Origin: Enterobacterales bacterium
Lineage (GTDB): Bacteria; Pseudomonadota; Gammaproteobacteria; Enterobacterales; Enterobacteriaceae
DNA length: 39,715 nucleotides
Reading direction: 5' to 3'
NCBI GenBank assembly: GCA_015654925.1
Contig: JAATFX010000118.1
Span: forward strand, 1-39,715
Below the pieces are notes generated by a model. That model worked only from the letters and a program-made list of their open reading frames with translations. It had not been told where the DNA came from and made no database searches. The translations under genes and the position numbers were made by a program. Of this stretch, positions 8,068-17,767 are shown piece after piece. Every line of letters starts with the position of its first letter. Position 1 is the first letter of the stretch.

Positions 8068-10155
8068 TTATTGGACTGCAGGCGCGCGCTCGTCGGTTAA
8101 CCCGTACAGGTAGTATTTACGTCCCACCATCTGGCCGCCGTCGCGGGTCAACGGAATCCAGTTCAATTGGGCCCTGGTGCGGTTAGGCGTGACCGTCAAC
8201 AGATCCAGCGGTATCGACAGATAGAATCCCTTGGTGAATGACCCTTCACCGTAATCCTCTTTGGAGACATTGGTAAAGGTGGCGAAAGCGCCGGCGGTAA
8301 CTCCGCTGTCGAACTTCCTGGAGACATCAAACGTCACGCCTTTATCCTTGGCCAGATAACGCCCGACGCTGGCCTTGACCAAGACGCCGTCCATAAAGCC
8401 CGGCTGCCAGTAGCCGGTCAGGTTGCCGGTGGCCACCTTATAGTCGGCGAACTGCATCATATTATCCCAGTCGCGTTGCTTGACGTAGTTGCCGTCCAGC
8501 CCCACCGCCCAGTTCTTGTCCAGCGGACGATACAACACTTCGCCGCCGACGCCGCCGTACATCATCTCCAGATAACCGCCGTACAGCTGTCCGTACCAGC
8601 CGTCGCCCAGGCGATCGATATAGGTGGTCTGGAGGTTGCTGACATAGACGTCATTTTCAACGTACTCACGAATTCGGGTACGCACCCGCGGCAGATGCGA
8701 GTCGCTCGGCGGCGCGGTGAATTTAAACCGGTCGTAGTTGTTGATGATATTGCCAAACAGGGAGCCGGAGGTCACCCAGTGATCGGTCAGCCAGTAGTTG
8801 GCGGTGCCTTCCACCCCGATCTGATACATGTAGAAGGATTCCGGACCGCCGATGGACTGGTTAAGCACCGGCGCCCAGCCCAGCTGCAGGCGATCCCGAT
8901 CGATATAATAGCCCTGTTCGGCATTTTTCGGCACATCCGGCTCGGTGCGGCGCTGTTTAAGCGGCTGCTCATGGCCCAGCGGATAACCCGCCAGGGATTC
9001 TTGCAGGCTCTTGACGTCGGTTTCCGTGGTCACCAGCGGCAAATGCTGCCGGGTTTCGGTAACTTTCAACGTATCGATATTTTCCGGCAGGTTATTGACC
9101 AGGATGCGGTTGGCGCGATCGACGCCTTCAGCGCCATCCCGGTATTTATACTGCTCGCCGGTCATATACATCGTGCGGTCTTTCACCTGGATATGCGGCG
9201 CGCCGTAACCGGCGTTGCTATCCATGTCGGTCAACTGCTGCGCCACGACCTGGTGCTGCAGCATGTCGGACTGCGGATTCGGCGCATAGGCCGGTTTTTC
9301 GCTATCCCGGTGCTGCTGGGTCAAATCATTAAAGTTGGTGCGCAGCGTCACGCCGAACATCATGGTATTGCCGCGTTCGTAACTGACGTTAAAATCCGCC
9401 CATTTACCGACCCGGTAAATCGCGCCGACGTTAACCGGGGAATCTTGCTTCAACCGGCCGGCAAAATCCCCTTCGTAGTCGTTCCCTTCATATTCCACTT
9501 TCAAGCGCAGCGGCTGCCACGGCGTTTGGTATTCTATACCGCCAAACAGCGCGGCCGGGCCGTGGAAGAAATCGCCGCCGTTAAAAGAACCCGCGGTACG
9601 ATGGGTATTGTTGCGCTGGCAAAAACTGTCTTTGGCCTCGCAAAACGGGTTTTTGACATTACCGCTATTACCGAGATAGCCAAATCCCATGCCGAGGGAG
9701 AAATCAAACGGCCCCCAGGCTTTGCTGGCGGCGATAAATTCGCTGTCAAATAGTCCGGTACCGCCGAAATCCCGCACGCCGGCCGAAACTTCAGGCAGCC
9801 AGTATCCCTCTTCCCACAGGCGCAGCTTAAAGTCGATGCCTTTGTCTTTATAGGTTTGATTGCCGCTAAAATTGGGATCGTTGCTGTATTGGCGGGTACG
9901 CACGTCGGAATACCGGATGGTGGTTTCCAGCCAGGGGAATAATTGCAGGTTAACGGAATAAAAGCGGTATTGGTCGTTGTCGCGATAGTTAAGGCTGAAT
10001 TCGCCGTCCTTCGCCATGCGCGCCGTGGGCGTTTGCAATAAGCCGGCACCGCCCATATCCATTTGCGAAGGGCCCAGCGGTTCGGTATAGGACGCCGCCT
10101 GGCAGGCGGTGGCCACTGACAGCGCGATGAGGCTGAGTAGATATTTTGTTTTCAT
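8068..10155 (-). CDS. yjbH: YjbH/GfcD family exopolysaccharide export protein
   Basis: Large outer-membrane beta-barrel protein of the YjbH/GfcD family (DUF940) linked to exopolysaccharide secretion. The 695-residue length is close to Escherichia YjbH (698). An N-terminal signal peptide ([20 protein letters not shown]) is followed by the conserved start [21 protein letters not shown]. Long stretches of alternating beta-strand sequence include [38 protein letters not shown] and, near the C-terminus, [11 protein letters not shown]. The start codon overlaps the last base of yjbG, so the two are translationally coupled. In Escherichia the operon responds to the Rcs phosphorelay. A cysteine at residue 18 lies in the signal region, so lipidation cannot be excluded. 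Confidence 0.92.
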   Translation of the reverse strand: MKTKYLLSLIALSVATACQAASYTEPLGPSQMDMGGAGLLQTPTARMAKDGEFSLNYRDNDQYRFYSVNLQLFPWLETTIRYSDVRTRQYSNDPNFSGNQTYKDKGIDFKLRLWEEGYWLPEVSAGVRDFGGTGLFDSEFIAASKAWGPFDFSLGMGFGYLGNSGNVKNPFCEAKDSFCQRNNTHRTAGSFNGGDFFHGPAALFGGIEYQTPWQPLRLKVEYEGNDYEGDFAGRLKQDSPVNVGAIYRVGKWADFNVSYERGNTMMFGVTLRTNFNDLTQQHRDSEKPAYAPNPQSDMLQHQVVAQQLTDMDSNAGYGAPHIQVKDRTMYMTGEQYKYRDGAEGVDRANRILVNNLPENIDTLKVTETRQHLPLVTTETDVKSLQESLAGYPLGHEQPLKQRRTEPDVPKNAEQGYYIDRDRLQLGWAPVLNQSIGGPESFYMYQIGVEGTANYWLTDHWVTSGSLFGNIINNYDRFKFTAPPSDSHLPRVRTRIREYVENDVYVSNLQTTYIDRLGDGWYGQLYGGYLEMMYGGVGGEVLYRPLDKNWAVGLDGNYVKQRDWDNMMQFADYKVATGNLTGYWQPGFMDGVLVKASVGRYLAKDKGVTFDVSRKFDSGVTAGAFATFTNVSKEDYGEGSFTKGFYLSIPLDLLTVTPNRTRAQLNWIPLTRDGGQMVGRKYYLYGLTDERAPAVQ

Positions 10156-10910
10156 CAGTCAGGAATCCGGTGAGTCAGCAAGGAGACAATTTTTTCATTT
10201 ACATCCCGGTAGGCCCTGGGCAGCGCCCATGGGGAAAACCCGACGTAGATAATACTGCCCGGCGCCACTTCATTGTGACGTCGATTCCAATAAGCTACCG
10301 GCACCGATTGATATTGCCCATCGGGCAATATCACCCAGGCATAACTTCTTTCCGCACCGCTCAGGCGTTGGTGGGTTTGCAAATAGTCGTCCGCATCGCG
10401 GCTGACCAGGTAGGGCTGCGGGCCGGTCGCCGCCACGGCGCCATAGATATGGACGCTGGTGGGTTTCGCCAGGGTATATAGGCTATATTCCCCCAGCAGA
10501 GTGCGGTTGGCGCCGGTCTGTAAGCGAATCACGTCCGGATCGAGAGAGACAAATTGGCGGCCGGTGACGCGCAGGGCGGCGATCTGGCTGCGCACCTGGT
10601 CGACTGAATTGGCCAGCCCGGTATCATTATCCTGCCTTAAGTCGGCGCTCAACGCGCCCAGGCGCGCCAGCAGTTGCCGCTGTTGATCCAGCTGTGCGGC
10701 CGTGGCCAGTTTTTCCGCGATCACCGTGCCGGGCCACCAAGTCCTGCCGGCTAACTGCGGATTAAGCGTCAGCTGTGCTAGATTGTTGGCCCCGGCGATA
10801 ATCACCGGTTGGGTTTGGCCTGGAGAATAGACGGCCACGCGACTATCGGCAGCGGCGGAGGCAATAAAACCAGCACATAAACTCACTACGAGTAAGAGTT
10901 GTTTTTTCAT
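10155..10910 (-). CDS. yjbG: YjbG/GfcC family periplasmic capsule protein
   Basis: GfcC-like protein of the group 4 capsule/YjbG family, predicted periplasmic. The 251-residue product begins with a clear signal peptide ([21 protein letters not shown]). It ends with the family-typical segment [14 protein letters not shown] followed by [18 protein letters not shown]. Its ATG overlaps the yjbF stop in an ATGA motif and its own stop overlaps the yjbH start, which shows tight coupling of F, G and H. The precise biochemical role is not known; GfcC has ubiquitin-like fold domains related to Wza-type polysaccharide exporters. Confidence 0.88.
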   Translation of the reverse strand: MKKQLLLVVSLCAGFIASAAADSRVAVYSPGQTQPVIIAGANNLAQLTLNPQLAGRTWWPGTVIAEKLATAAQLDQQRQLLARLGALSADLRQDNDTGLANSVDQVRSQIAALRVTGRQFVSLDPDVIRLQTGANRTLLGEYSLYTLAKPTSVHIYGAVAATGPQPYLVSRDADDYLQTHQRLSGAERSYAWVILPDGQYQSVPVAYWNRRHNEVAPGSIIYVGFSPWALPRAYRDVNEKIVSLLTHRIPD

Positions 10911-11554
10911 GGCTTATAAGGATTTAAAGTGATGGTTTCAATCGGGAAAAAATCCGGTCCGATAAATTGTTCAGTTTTGCGCACGGCGCCGGTGCCTGGT
11001 TCAATCCAGTAACGGTTGCGGTAATGGGTATTCAATTCCGCAACGGTGACATCTTCGTTGATGACGCGATAAGCATGGGGAGTATTCAATACGCTCACGG
11101 TTTCCATGCCCGCCGGGCTAAAGCGCGACGTAAAGGTGGCGGTGCGTAATTGTTTATTTTCTGTCCAGGACTGGATGCGCGTCCACTCGGTACCGTCGAC
11201 GATGCGTTCGGCGTGCATCAGCGGGTCCGATGCCAGATTGGTCACTTCCAGCAGATTATCGGGCAGGCCAAGGGTTTTTACCAGGCGGCCATTGCGGGTA
11301 ACCAGCATGGCTTTATCGCGCGTGACCCATTTCAGATCGCCGTTTTCGGCGTAGGCAAGGACGAGAAATATTTGTGAGCCGCCATTCACTCGGGCATAAA
11401 TGCTGGCGTAGGGTATGTTATGGACTTGCTCAGGGGTTAATTCAACATCCGGCGTACCAAACAGCGCCAACTTAAAAGTTTCGCCAACGCCTTTTTGCGA
11501 TTGACTGCAAGCGGCCACCAGAAAGCACACCACCAACGTAAATAAATAGCGCAC
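10907..11554 (-). CDS. yjbF: YjbF/GfcB family outer-membrane lipoprotein
   Basis: Group 4 capsule lipoprotein family (GfcB/YjbF). I choose the GTG at 11552-11554, giving 215 residues (Escherichia 212) that start VRYLFTLVVCFLVAAC, a lipoprotein signal with the lipidated cysteine at residue 16. The next residues, SQSQKGVGETFKLALFG, match YjbF (SRSQKGVGETFHLAMFG). A further upstream GTG at 11596 lies inside a terminator hairpin and would spoil the signal peptide. The region around DKAMLVTRNGRLVKTLGLP and NLLEVTNLASDPL is also conserved. It overlaps yjbG by four bases. Confidence 0.9.
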   Translation of the reverse strand: MRYLFTLVVCFLVAACSQSQKGVGETFKLALFGTPDVELTPEQVHNIPYASIYARVNGGSQIFLVLAYAENGDLKWVTRDKAMLVTRNGRLVKTLGLPDNLLEVTNLASDPLMHAERIVDGTEWTRIQSWTENKQLRTATFTSRFSPAGMETVSVLNTPHAYRVINEDVTVAELNTHYRNRYWIEPGTGAVRKTEQFIGPDFFPIETITLNPYKP

Positions 11555-11581
11555 GTCGTTTATCCCAAACGAAAGGAGACC

Positions 11582-11610
11582 AAAAAATAACCACACTTGC
11601 GTGTGGTTAT
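11582..11610 (-). terminator. intra-operon terminator/attenuator between yjbE and yjbF
   Basis: ATAACCACAC and GTGTGGTTAT form a perfect 10-base stem with a four-base loop, followed on the minus strand by six Ts. It lies 14 bases after the yjbE stop codon and before yjbFGH. It should reduce transcription of the export genes relative to the small protein yjbE. Confidence 0.85.
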
Positions 11611-11623
11611 CGAGTAGTTATTA

Positions 11624-11890
11624 TTACTGCACCGTTGAGGTGGTGGTACCGGTGCTAGGCGTAATGCCCTGGCCGCCGTCGTCGTCGTTGTGGGTGCCGA
11701 TTAACGCGGCACCCGCAATCAGCGCCACGGCACCAACGCCGACTGCCGTAGCGGCACCGGCGCTTAAACCAGACGCAGTAGCGGTATTGCCGCTGCTGTT
11801 GCCGGTGGTGGTTGCCGGTGCGGCAGCAAGCGCATAAGAACCACTAGCCATCAACATCGCAGCTATTACTACACTAAACAGTTTATTCAT
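11624..11890 (-). CDS. yjbE: YjbE/GfcA family small secreted Gly/Thr-rich protein
   Basis: First gene of the Rcs-controlled exopolysaccharide operon. The start ATG at 11888-11890, with AAAGGTAA upstream, gives 88 residues. A signal peptide (MNKLFSVVIAAMLMASGSYALA) is followed by a low-complexity Thr/Ser/Asn stretch and a hydrophobic Ala/Gly/Val segment (about residues 43-65). The tail is acidic (HNDDDGG) and Thr-rich, ending in STVQ. The composition and layout match YjbE (80 residues, Thr-rich end). A longer frame to 11998 adds 36 residues without RBS support. The function is unknown. Confidence 0.85.
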   Translation of the reverse strand: MNKLFSVVIAAMLMASGSYALAAAPATTTGNSSGNTATASGLSAGAATAVGVGAVALIAGAALIGTHNDDDGGQGITPSTGTTTSTVQ

Positions 11891-12391
11891 ATTTATTACC
11901 TTTGATTCATGAGGATGATGACTATAAAGCAATGAAATGTTGATTTGCCTTATATAAGCATCATAAAGCAATATAATGCAATAAAATATATCTTGCATTC
12001 ATCAGGCGGGGATTAGTTGAAAAAATGCGCAAGAAAAGACTTGAGCCATAGAAACCAGAATATTTCACTAGTATAAAGCCTATAATTAGCTTTAAACACT
12101 AGCAATATTGTTTTTGAAACAATTATGCGGAGATACAGAAGTTCAGCGAGGCATTAAAAATCAGACTATTCCCACTCCCGCATTGCTTGACTTACTCTTT
12201 TTAACTTAACTAATACTAAAAATAGGTAAGGCCGGCTACGCGGCTTATTATGCGTTGCCAAGGGCTTATTGCCTGTTTTATACCGTTCGGTTGGTTGTGT
12301 CAAAAATAAGTCACCCGGCCTTTTTAAGAATAACGCCAAATATTTACGCTGGCGGTCAATCCTTTGACCGCTATATTATGCTATCTCGTTA
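11891..12391. other. 500-base AT-rich regulatory region between yjbE and pgi
   Basis: No supportable ORF. The part nearest yjbE holds the operon promoter area, with two copies of ATAAAGCAAT at about 11924 and 11963 and an RcsAB-like box at 12055-12068. The part nearest pgi holds two hairpins that may end pgi transcription: TAAGGCCG/CGGCTTA with a bulge at 12227-12247, and GCGGTCAA/TTGACCGC at 12352-12371. Neither is followed by a good T run on the minus strand. Confidence 0.5.
12055..12068. promoter_or_regulatory. candidate RcsAB box upstream of yjbE
   Basis: CCAGAATATTTCAC shares the core AGAATATT and 9 of 14 positions with the RcsAB consensus TAAGAATATTCCTA. It lies about 165 bases upstream of yjbE, whose Escherichia counterpart is Rcs-controlled. 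The match is partial and the region is AT-rich. Confidence 0.35.
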
Positions 12392-14041
12392 TCAATGACG
12401 CCAATTTTTGAAGCGGTTAATTAAGCCATTGGTAGAACTATCGTGGCTGGTAACGCTGTCGGCGGCGGCCAGTTCTGGCAGGATGCGATTCGCCAACTGT
12501 TTGCCCAATTCCACCCCCCACTGATCGAAGGTATAAATATTGAGGATCACCCCTTGGGTAAAGATTTTATGCTCATACAGCGCAATCAGCGCGCCGAGGC
12601 TGTAGGGAGTGATCTCCTTGAGCAAAATGGAATTGGTCGGCCGGTTGCCTTCAAATACCTTGAAAGGCGCGACATGTTTGACCTGATCCGGCGTTTTGCC
12701 CGCCGCAGCGAACTCATCCTCGACCACCTGCAACGATTTGCCAAACGCCAGAGCTTCGGTCTGGGCAAAAAAATTCGATAGCAGTTTAGCGTGATGATCG
12801 CTTAAGGGATTATGGCTTATGGCCGGGGCGATAAAATCGCACGGAACGATTTTGGTGCCTTGGTGAATCAACTGATAAAAGGCATGCTGGCCGTTGGTGC
12901 CCGGTTCACCCCAGATGATGGGTCCGGTTTGATACGTGACCGGATGACCGTCGCGATCCACATATTTACCATTGGACTCCATATTGCCCTGCTGGAAATA
13001 AGCGGCAAAACGGTGCATGTATTGATCATAAGGCAGGATTGCTTCCGTTTCCGTACCGTAGAAATCGTTATACCAGATACCGATCAGCGCCAGCAGCACC
13101 GGCAAATTCTGTTCCGCCGGTGTATCCCTGAAATGGCGATCCATGGCATGGGCCCCGCTGAGCAGTTGTTCAAAATGCTCAAAACCCACCGACAGGGCGA
13201 TAGACAAACCGATTGCCGACCACAACGAATAACGGCCGCCGACCCAATCCCAGAACTCAAACATATTATCGGTATCAATACCGAACTCGCCCACCGCCTT
13301 CGCGTTGGTGGACAACGCGGCAAAATGCTTGGCCACATGCTTTTCGTCGCCGGCGGTCTTCAGGAACCAGTCGCGGGCGCTGTGGGCATTGGTCATGGTT
13401 TCCTGCGTGGTGAAGGTCTTGGATGCCACCAGGAACAGCGTAGTCGCCGGGTCGAGATGTTTTACCGTTTCAGCGATATGGGTACCATCCACATTGGAAA
13501 CAAAATGCATGGACAGGTGATTTTTAAATGGCCGCAGCGCTTCGGTCACCATGTAAGGTCCCAGATCCGAGCCGCCGATGCCGATATTGACCACGTCGGT
13601 AATCGGTTTGCCGGTATACCCCTTCCACTCGCCGCCGATCACGCGGTCGCAAAATTGCTTCATTTTGGCCAATACCGCGTTCACTTCCGGCATGACATCT
13701 TTGCCGTCCACGAGAATCGGCGTGTTGCTGCGATTACGCAGAGCCACGTGCAACACCGCGCGTTCTTCGGTGCGGTTGATTTTTTCACCGGAAAACATCG
13801 ACTTGATGGCGCCGCTGAGATCGCACTCTTTAGCCAGGGCCTGCAGCTTGTCCAGCGTTTCGCTGGTAATGCGGTTTTTGGAAAAATCCACCAGCATCTG
13901 GTCATCGAAGGTGGCGGAGAAGGTGTCGAAACGGTTTTTATCCTGTGCGAACAGATCGCTGATGCGCACATCTTTCATCTGTTCAAAATGCTGTTGCAGC
14001 GCTTTCCAGGCCGCGGTGTGGCTAGGGTTGATATTTTTCAT
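12392..14041 (-). CDS. pgi: glucose-6-phosphate isomerase
   Basis: Interconverts glucose 6-phosphate and fructose 6-phosphate in glycolysis and gluconeogenesis. The 549-residue length is identical to Escherichia Pgi. Recognisable blocks are [13 protein letters not shown] (sugar-phosphate binding, about residue 150), the signature [12 protein letters not shown] (about 268), [11 protein letters not shown] (about 355, catalytic Glu), [15 protein letters not shown] (about 381-395, catalytic His) and the C-terminal [15 protein letters not shown] with the catalytic lysine near 514. The gene is divergent from lysC with the riboswitch leader between them. Confidence 0.98.
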   Translation of the reverse strand: MKNINPSHTAAWKALQQHFEQMKDVRISDLFAQDKNRFDTFSATFDDQMLVDFSKNRITSETLDKLQALAKECDLSGAIKSMFSGEKINRTEERAVLHVALRNRSNTPILVDGKDVMPEVNAVLAKMKQFCDRVIGGEWKGYTGKPITDVVNIGIGGSDLGPYMVTEALRPFKNHLSMHFVSNVDGTHIAETVKHLDPATTLFLVASKTFTTQETMTNAHSARDWFLKTAGDEKHVAKHFAALSTNAKAVGEFGIDTDNMFEFWDWVGGRYSLWSAIGLSIALSVGFEHFEQLLSGAHAMDRHFRDTPAEQNLPVLLALIGIWYNDFYGTETEAILPYDQYMHRFAAYFQQGNMESNGKYVDRDGHPVTYQTGPIIWGEPGTNGQHAFYQLIHQGTKIVPCDFIAPAISHNPLSDHHAKLLSNFFAQTEALAFGKSLQVVEDEFAAAGKTPDQVKHVAPFKVFEGNRPTNSILLKEITPYSLGALIALYEHKIFTQGVILNIYTFDQWGVELGKQLANRILPELAAADSVTSHDSSTNGLINRFKNWRH

Positions 14042-14354
14042 GCGTAACGCTCTTCTTATGAAATAAAAAGTTGAGAAAACACTTGTTGAAAAAATAATAA
14101 ATGAGAAATTTTACGTCCCGATGAAGCCGATTGTATCGCTTTGCCCGCTCCTTGCGCGGTCTTTTATTGCGATCAACGCCTTCAATTGATGTTGATTGCG
14201 CCACTGGCCCATCGGCCCGGCGCCTATGATTCAGATTAACAGAGTAAGGCAAAATTGCACTAAAGAAGGATAACGGAAGGATGATGGGGCAAAATGCCGC
14301 CCGCAATGAACTGTTCGTTGACACGAGTGAAATTACCCGCTATTTGTAGGGTTC

Positions 14355-14566
14355 TAGTAGCGCACCCGTTGCGTGAACCAGAAGAGGCGCGTCGCCCAGG
14401 TAAGGTTTCGGAGGAGCCGTTATCCGCTGATGAAACCCGAGGGGGAGCGACGCCGAGGTAACGTCCGGCAAACGGGCCGCCGTTACCGACCGCATGGGCT
14501 GAATCCCCTGGGTTGTCACCCGCTTTTTCGCCATTGGGCGATAGGCACGGTGGGGCGCTTCTGGGT
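14355..14566 (+). promoter_or_regulatory. lysine riboswitch (L box) controlling lysC
   Basis: The leader matches the Escherichia lysC L-box almost word for word in its conserved cores: CCAGAAGAGGCGCGTCGCCC (14378-14397), GGAGGAGCC (14410-14418), GAGGGGGAGCGACGCCGAGG (14440-14459) and GGGCTGAATCCCCTGGGTTG (about 14497-14516). CCAGAAG at 14378-14384 can pair with CTTCTGG at 14558-14564, enclosing the aptamer. An upstream hairpin CGCA/TGCG lies at 14361-14374. Lysine binding should lower lysC expression. In Escherichia this element acts on translation and RNase E cleavage. The exact 5' boundary is approximate. Confidence 0.93.
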
Positions 14567-14672
14567 GTATCGTAGTTCTCTACGCCTGCTCCCTGTTTTC
14601 CGCTCTTGACTCGTGCCAAGCAATAATAAAACGTCGTCTACAAGGGACACCCTGACACGAGGCATTAATAGC

Positions 14673-16037
14673 ATGGCAGAAAAAGACTTACATTCCCCTA
14701 TCGTCGCGAAATTCGGCGGTACCAGCGTGGCCGATTTCGCGGCCATGGATCGCAGTGCCGATATCGTCCTGTCCAATCCCGACGTACGCCTGGTGGTCCT
14801 GTCCGCCTCCGCGGGCGTCACCAATCTGCTGGTGGCATTGGCGGAAGGCAAAGACCCGGAGCGACGCGCTTTTCATCTGGATGAAATTCGGCGGATTCAG
14901 TATGCCATCATCGATCGGCTGGCCGATTCCCAGGTGATTCGCGAAGAAATCGACCGTATGCTTGATAACATCGCCATGTTGTCGGAGGCGGCCGGGCTGG
15001 CGACCTCCCATGCGCTCACCGACGAATTGGTCAGCCATGGCGAACTCATGTCGACGCTGCTGTTTGTGGAAGTTCTGCGCCAGCGCCAGGTGGAGGCCCA
15101 TTGGTTCGATATCCGCAAGGTAATGCGCACCAATGACCGCTTCGGCCACGCCGAGCCGGAAATAACCACGCTCAGGGAGTTAACCCAAAGCTTGCTGCTG
15201 CCCAGGCTCAAAGAAGCCCTGGTAATTACCCAGGGGTTTATCGGCAGCGAAGCCAAGGGCCGGACCACGACCCTGGGCCGGGGCGGCAGCGATTATACCG
15301 CCGCCCTGCTGGGCGAAGCCCTGAACGCCAAACGTATCGATATCTGGACCGACGTACCGGGCATCTATACCACCGATCCCCGGGTGGTGCCCGACGCCAG
15401 GCGTATCGACGAAATCAGCTTTGAAGAAGCGGCGGAAATGGCCACCTTCGGCGCAAAAATTTTGCATCCGGCCACCCTGCTGCCGGCGGTGCGTAGCGAT
15501 ATTCCGGTGTTTGTCGGGTCGAGTAAAGATCCCGATGCCGGAGGCACCATGGTCTGCAACAAGACTCAAAACCCGCCGCTGTTCCGGGCGATAGCCCTGC
15601 GCCGCCGGCAAACGTTGCTGACCTTGCACAGCCTGAATATGTTGCAGGCGCGCGGCTTTCTGGCCGAGGTGTTTAACATTCTGGCGCGCCACTATATCTC
15701 CGTGGACTTGATTACCACCTCGGAAGTGAGCGTGGCGCTGACCATGGATACCACCGGCTCCACGTCTACCAGCGCCAGCCTGTTGACCACGTCATTGCTG
15801 ACCGAGCTTTCATCCCTGTGCCGGGTGGAAGTGGAGGAGAATCTGGCGCTGATTGCCCTGATCGGCAATAAGCTCTCGCAGGCCTGCGGGGTGGGAAAAG
15901 ATGTGTTTGGCGTATTGGACCCGTTTAATATCAGGCTGATTTGCTATGGCGCCAGCAGTCATAATTTATGTTTGCTGGTTCCCGGCCAAGACGCCGAGCA
16001 GGTGGTTAAAACGCTGCACGGCAACTTATTCGGCTAA
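14673..16037 (+). CDS. lysC: lysine-sensitive aspartokinase III
   Basis: Phosphorylates aspartate as the first step of the lysine, threonine and methionine branch. The ATG at 14673, preceded by GAGG, gives 454 residues (Escherichia 449); an earlier ATG at 14613 lies in the riboswitch leader and adds 20 unrelated residues. The catalytic domain shows KFGGTSVADF (residues 13-22), SASAGVTNLL, SHGELMSTLLF, TTTLGRGGSDYTAALL and DIWTDVPGIYTTDPR. The C-terminal ACT domains contain LNMLQARGFLAEVF and ISVDLITTSEVSVALT, where lysine acts as feedback inhibitor. Control is therefore both by riboswitch and allosteric. It is convergent with yjbB. Confidence 0.98.
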   Translation: MAEKDLHSPIVAKFGGTSVADFAAMDRSADIVLSNPDVRLVVLSASAGVTNLLVALAEGKDPERRAFHLDEIRRIQYAIIDRLADSQVIREEIDRMLDNIAMLSEAAGLATSHALTDELVSHGELMSTLLFVEVLRQRQVEAHWFDIRKVMRTNDRFGHAEPEITTLRELTQSLLLPRLKEALVITQGFIGSEAKGRTTTLGRGGSDYTAALLGEALNAKRIDIWTDVPGIYTTDPRVVPDARRIDEISFEEAAEMATFGAKILHPATLLPAVRSDIPVFVGSSKDPDAGGTMVCNKTQNPPLFRAIALRRRQTLLTLHSLNMLQARGFLAEVFNILARHYISVDLITTSEVSVALTMDTTGSTSTSASLLTTSLLTELSSLCRVEVEENLALIALIGNKLSQACGVGKDVFGVLDPFNIRLICYGASSHNLCLLVPGQDAEQVVKTLHGNLFG

Positions 16038-16053
16038 GGATGCCGCGGGCGCT

Positions 16054-17715
16054 TCACAGGGGGTTGGGGGCTTTATTGCGCGGGTTGTCGACGTCATCCA
16101 CCTCATCCTCCTGGTTCAATTCCAGCACGTTATAGGCCACCGAGCAGAATAAGGAATTCACGCGTTTCATATCCCCCAGCAGGCCCAAATGCAGGGAACT
16201 GGTTTCCAGGCTTTGCACGTTCTGCTGATGCAGGCGATCGACATGGGCATGGGCATAACGGCGATCGGTAATGCGAAAACGGTGTTTGGCCCGGCGCAGG
16301 CGGCGCGCGCTGGTAATATCGCCGGATAAGAACACCGACAGGCTAAGGCGCAGGTTGGCCATCAACTGCTCATGCAATGTATCCAGTTCCTGCAGCCCTT
16401 CAGTGGAAAATGCCCGGCGGGTCGCCAGCGATTTGGCGGCGACATCGCCGGCCATTCGTTCGATGATATCGCCCGCCTGTTCCAGATTAAGCGCCATCTC
16501 GATAATCTCCGCCCAACGGCGGGAGTCGGCTTCTTCCAAATCTTCCTTGGGCATTTGCGCCAGATAGAGTTTGATCGCTGTATAAAGCACATCCACATCA
16601 TCATCCAGGCGCCGGATTTCACGATCCTTATTCAACTGGCCGTGCAACACTTCACGCAGCAGCAGCAACATACTTTCAACCACATCGCCCATGCGCAAGG
16701 TTTCCCGGGACGCATTGGCCAGCGCCAGCGCGGGCGTATCCAGCGCGCTGGTATCCAGATGCCGCGGACGCACCCCGAGATCGCTCACCGGCGTATCGCC
16801 GATCCACTGGGTACACAACCGCGCCATCGGCCCGGCAAACGGCACCAGAATCAGGCAGCGGATCAGGTTGTAAAATACATGGAAATAGATCACCAGCTCG
16901 GCGGCGCTGACCGGCAAGCGTTCAAGCAAACCGGCCAGAAACGAGATCCCCGGCAATACCACCACGCAGCCGATCAGTTTGAATAACAAACTACCCAACG
17001 CCACGCGTTTTCCTTCGGCATTTTGCCCGCTGGCGTTAATCATCGCCAGGATGCCGCTGCCCAAGTTGGCGCCAATCACCAGGCATAAAGCGACTTTAAA
17101 CGAAATCACATCGGTGGCGGTAAGGGTCGCGGTAAGCAAAACCGCAGCCAGGCTGGAATAACTGATAACGGCAAACAGGGCGCCGGTGAGGGAATCGAGC
17201 ACCACATCGCCGGTCAGGGAGGAAAACAGGACTTTGACGCCGCTGGCCTGGGTAATGGGGGCCGAGGCGGCCACTATCAGTTCCAGCGCCAGTAAAATCA
17301 GCCCCAGGCCGATGCAGACCCGGCCGATTTGGCCGACGCGCGATTGTTTGCGGCTTAAGAAAAGGCACACACCGATAAAGATTAACAGCGGCGAAAGCCA
17401 GGACAAATCAAAAGTCAGTACCCTGGCCATCAGCGCCGTGCCGACATCGGCGCCCAGGATAATCACCAGGGCGGGCGTTAACGCCACCAGGCCCTGGGCG
17501 ACAAACGACGTCACCAGCATCGCCGTGGCATTGCTGCTTTGAACCAGCGCCGTAACGCCGATCCCCGCGATAAATGCCATGGGTTTTTTTTCTACGCTTC
17601 TACTCAGCACCTGCCGCAGGCGGGCGCCGTAAACACGCATAATGCCGGTACGGACGATATGAGTGCCCCATACCAGCAATGCAACCGCGGAAAGCAGATG
17701 TAACAAGGTCAACAC
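16054..17715 (-). CDS. yjbB: Na/Pi cotransporter family protein YjbB
   Basis: Inner-membrane Na+/phosphate cotransporter-type protein with a C-terminal PhoU-like domain; Escherichia YjbB exports phosphate when it is in excess. The 553-residue product opens MLTLLHLLSAVALLVWGTHIVRTG, identical to YjbB over that stretch. It has two inverted transport repeats: the QSSNATAMLVTSF motif near residue 60 and the SYSSLAAVLLTATLTA counterpart near 185. LGADVGTALMAR and IGANLGSGILAM are also typical. Residues about 330-540 form the helical PhoU-like part with LDTPALALANASRETLRMGD. The start is a GTG with GGGAG upstream. Confidence 0.94.
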   Translation of the reverse strand: MLTLLHLLSAVALLVWGTHIVRTGIMRVYGARLRQVLSRSVEKKPMAFIAGIGVTALVQSSNATAMLVTSFVAQGLVALTPALVIILGADVGTALMARVLTFDLSWLSPLLIFIGVCLFLSRKQSRVGQIGRVCIGLGLILLALELIVAASAPITQASGVKVLFSSLTGDVVLDSLTGALFAVISYSSLAAVLLTATLTATDVISFKVALCLVIGANLGSGILAMINASGQNAEGKRVALGSLLFKLIGCVVVLPGISFLAGLLERLPVSAAELVIYFHVFYNLIRCLILVPFAGPMARLCTQWIGDTPVSDLGVRPRHLDTSALDTPALALANASRETLRMGDVVESMLLLLREVLHGQLNKDREIRRLDDDVDVLYTAIKLYLAQMPKEDLEEADSRRWAEIIEMALNLEQAGDIIERMAGDVAAKSLATRRAFSTEGLQELDTLHEQLMANLRLSLSVFLSGDITSARRLRRAKHRFRITDRRYAHAHVDRLHQQNVQSLETSSLHLGLLGDMKRVNSLFCSVAYNVLELNQEDEVDDVDNPRNKAPNPL

Positions 17716-17767
17716 GCGTACTGAAACTCCCTATAGGTCGAAATGCGCCCGACAATTGCCGGAATAA

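Noticed and set aside
8476..9753. 425-codon open frame antisense to yjbH
   Set aside because: Long antisense frames are common opposite GC-rich genes; the sequence is low in recognisable motifs and yjbH is clearly the real gene.
12812..14047. 411-codon open frame antisense to pgi
   Set aside because: Antisense shadow of pgi; no motif, and pgi is complete and conserved.
14022..14619. Minus-strand frames across the pgi-lysC spacer
   Set aside because: They run antisense through the lysine riboswitch and show no family features.
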